From Desulfobacterales bacterium (lineage in GTDB: Bacteria > Desulfobacterota > Desulfobacteria > Desulfobacterales > UBA5852), in NCBI GenBank assembly GCA_030066455.1, contig JASJBQ010000313.1, positions 1 to 5,565 on the forward strand: a stretch of DNA of 5,565 nt, read 5' to 3'. The notes under the pieces are model-generated. The model ran no database searches and was not told where the DNA came from. It was given only the letters and a program-made list of their open reading frames with translations. This document shows, piece by piece, positions 5,078 to 5,565 of this stretch. The position numbers and the translations under genes were made by a program. The stretch's first letter is position 1. Each line of letters starts with the position of its first letter.

Positions 5078-5565
5078 ATGGGTGACGCCAAATATATCGT
5101 TGGCATCGATCTGGGGACGACCAACAGTATTCTGGCCTATACGGCCGCCGATGAAGAGGCCCCGGAAAGCGCGGACATCAAGGTCATGGAAATCCCCCAG
5201 CTCATTGGTCCGGGGGCGGTGGCCGCACAGCAAATGCTGCCGTCTTTTGTCTACCTGCCGGGTGAAGCGGACAAGGCCTCGGAAACCCTGGCCCTGCCGT
5301 GGCAGGAGGACGTGTCGCTGGTGGTCGGTGAACTGGCCCGCAATCGCGGCGCCGAAGTCCCGCAGCAGTTGATCAGTTCGTCCAAATCCTGGCTGTGCCA
5401 CACCATGGTGGACCGCAACCAGCCGATCCTGCCCTGGGGCGCCCCGGCAGAGGTGCACCATCTCTCGCCGGTGGAAGCCTCGGCAGCCATCCTGGACCAC
5501 ATCCGCCGCGCCTGGAATCACACCATGGCGCGCGACGACGAGAGCCTGCGGCTGGAGCGCCAGGA
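5078..5565 (+). CDS. Hsp70-family ATPase, N-terminal part (cut by window)
   Basis: The first 162 codons of an Hsp70-like protein are present and the frame is open to the window edge. The phosphate-binding signature IVGIDLGTTNSILAY lies at 7-21, followed by LPSFVYL (54-60), VVGELARNRGAEVPQQLISS (82-101), KSWL (103-106) and SPVEASAAILDHIRRAW (130-146). These are nucleotide-binding-domain features closer to atypical, YegD-like Hsp70 proteins than to DnaK; this subgroup call is tentative. The protein should bind and hydrolyse ATP in the cytoplasm; a substrate-binding domain would lie beyond the window. GGAGA at 5064-5068 is 9 nt before the ATG. It follows the DUF2760 gene by 64 bases with no terminator between, which supports co-transcription. 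Confidence 0.9.
   Translation, partial: MGDAKYIVGIDLGTTNSILAYTAADEEAPESADIKVMEIPQLIGPGAVAAQQMLPSFVYLPGEADKASETLALPWQEDVSLVVGELARNRGAEVPQQLISSSKSWLCHTMVDRNQPILPWGAPAEVHHLSPVEASAAILDHIRRAWNHTMARDDESLRLERQ

Noticed and set aside
4988..5521. 177-residue minus-strand frame opposite the Hsp70 gene
   Set aside because: It is antisense to the nucleotide-binding-domain coding sequence, and the plus strand carries the unmistakable Hsp70 signature.

Overview
The window looks like chromosomal DNA from an anaerobic deltaproteobacterium, probably a Desulfobacterota sulfate reducer of the Desulfosarcina/Desulfobacteraceae kind. This placement is inferred from the gene content: a DUF362 protein with a 2[4Fe-4S] ferredoxin tail, a DUF2760 membrane protein directly upstream of an Hsp70 homologue, and a symporter fused to a solute-binding domain. 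No rRNA, tRNA or other strict marker is present.

Layout, left to right. Positions 1-1690 (minus strand, 3' end cut off) encode a dicarboxylate/amino acid:cation symporter-type membrane domain. An extra transmembrane helix and the start of a family-3 periplasmic solute-binding domain follow in the same chain. Positions 1691-2299 are a long AT-rich gap. It holds a possible terminator for the gene on its right, a palindrome, a long inverted repeat and a weak promoter candidate for the transporter. Positions 2300-3370 (minus) encode the DUF362/ferredoxin protein. Positions 3371-3726 are the divergent spacer. Positions 3727-3942 (plus) encode a 71-residue XRE-type helix-turn-helix regulator with no toxin partner in view, flanked by two exact copies of an 11-bp sequence. 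Positions 3943-4266 contain a good sigma-70-like promoter, a base-paired segment and a strong intrinsic terminator. Together these outline a possible small RNA or terminated leader of about 190 nt. Positions 4267-5013 and 5078-5565 (plus, the latter cut by the window edge) encode the DUF2760 membrane protein and an Hsp70-family ATPase, probably one operon.

How the parts relate: the two minus-strand genes could be co-oriented but separately transcribed, since about 610 bp with terminator- and promoter-like signals lies between them. The XRE regulator sits between the two halves and may control itself and the adjacent short transcript through the 11-bp repeats; this is inference. The DUF2760/Hsp70 pair is the most system-like unit, consistent with a chaperone tied to a membrane partner of unknown role. 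No mobile element, CRISPR array, tRNA or rRNA was seen.
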